From an uncultured Actinomycetes bacterium (lineage in GTDB: Bacteria > Actinomycetota > Actinomycetes > Nanopelagicales > Nanopelagicaceae): a stretch of 6,204 bases of DNA. Below, one piece after another: positions 6,063 to 6,204 of the stretch. The stretch's first letter is position 1, and every line of letters starts with the position of its first letter. The DNA lies in NCBI GenBank assembly GCA_903932885.1, contig CAIZHT010000052.1, positions 1 to 6,204 on the forward strand, read 5' to 3'. Both the position numbers and the translations under genes were made by a program. The notes under the pieces are model-generated. The model worked only from the letters and a program-made list of their open reading frames with translations. It was not told where the DNA came from and made no database searches.

Positions 6063-6204
6063 CTATCTCGTCGCCAAATAAAGGATTGCGCCAGAAAATA
6101 ATGAAGGGGCCCAAGGAATACTGCGAGATATTGTGCCCTTCTTTAGAATTGTAAATGCAGCGGCCACTATCGAAGTAGATGAGATGGCGAAAAGAAGAGC
6201 TGTA
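6063..6204 (-). CDS. C-terminal end of a probable type IV prepilin peptidase (A24 family), 5' part outside window
   Basis: A minus-strand frame enters from the right edge and ends at TAG (6065-6063), giving 46 codons. It reads as a hydrophobic segment ([19 protein letters not shown]), a short basic loop (KKGTISR), then [19 protein letters not shown]. The [11 protein letters not shown] block resembles the IPFGPFLALGA motif before the last membrane helix of prepilin leader peptidases. Such a gene commonly lies just upstream of aroC in Actinobacteria. The catalytic aspartates would be outside the window, so the family call rests on this short tail plus synteny. Of the other two minus-strand frames here, one has stops and the other is open but looks non-coding. 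Confidence 0.55.
   Translation of the reverse strand, partial: TALLFAISSTSIVAAAFTILKKGTISRSIPWAPSLFSGAILYLATR

Noticed and set aside
6036..6204. Alternative open minus-strand frame through the right edge into the aroC start
   Set aside because: It is open by chance and gives no membrane or family pattern, while the neighbouring frame gives a prepilin-peptidase-like hydrophobic tail with a stop just before aroC.

Overview
The window is a compact stretch of core chromosome from a low-GC actinobacterium. GC looks to be in the mid-to-upper 40s percent by eye; I did not count it. The gene set and order (end of a prepilin peptidase, aroC, aroK, aroB, aroQ, efp, nusB, bldD, pyrR, pyrB) is characteristic of Actinobacteria. 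A BldD-type regulator and an EF-P with a PGKGP loop point the same way. Moderate GC, near-zero spacing and many overlapping start/stop codons suggest a streamlined lineage such as the freshwater acI group (Nanopelagicales). That placement is inference, not something the sequence proves.

Layout from right to left, following the minus strand: the last 46 codons of a membrane protein resembling a type IV prepilin peptidase (6204-6063); then four shikimate-pathway genes, aroC (chorismate synthase), aroK (shikimate kinase), aroB (3-dehydroquinate synthase) and aroQ (type II 3-dehydroquinase), joined by a 2-nt gap and two 4-nt overlaps; a 128-nt gap; then efp and nusB, overlapping by 1 nt. The plus-strand gene bldD (1265-1753) converges on nusB with 2 nt between the stop codons and diverges from pyrR. 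pyrR and the truncated pyrB then run off the left edge as the start of a pyrimidine biosynthesis operon.

The block makes the 3-dehydroquinate ring, dehydrates it, phosphorylates shikimate and closes chorismate; aroE and aroA functions must be encoded elsewhere. efp and nusB serve translation of proline-rich stretches and rRNA antitermination. pyrR/pyrB start the UMP pathway.

No mobile element, CRISPR array, tRNA or rRNA is visible, and there is no gene of wholly unknown type. The most interesting signal is regulatory. The pyrR leader carries a hairpin matching the PyrR-binding-loop consensus (hexaloop CUGCGA on a 6-bp stem) just before the pyrR Shine-Dalgarno. A perfect 9-bp inverted repeat would form a mutually exclusive structure. 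Together they look like a complete two-state translational switch. Second, the BldD homologue keeps the exact RxD-x8-RxxD signature known to bind cyclic di-GMP. Everything else is a conserved, ordinary region.
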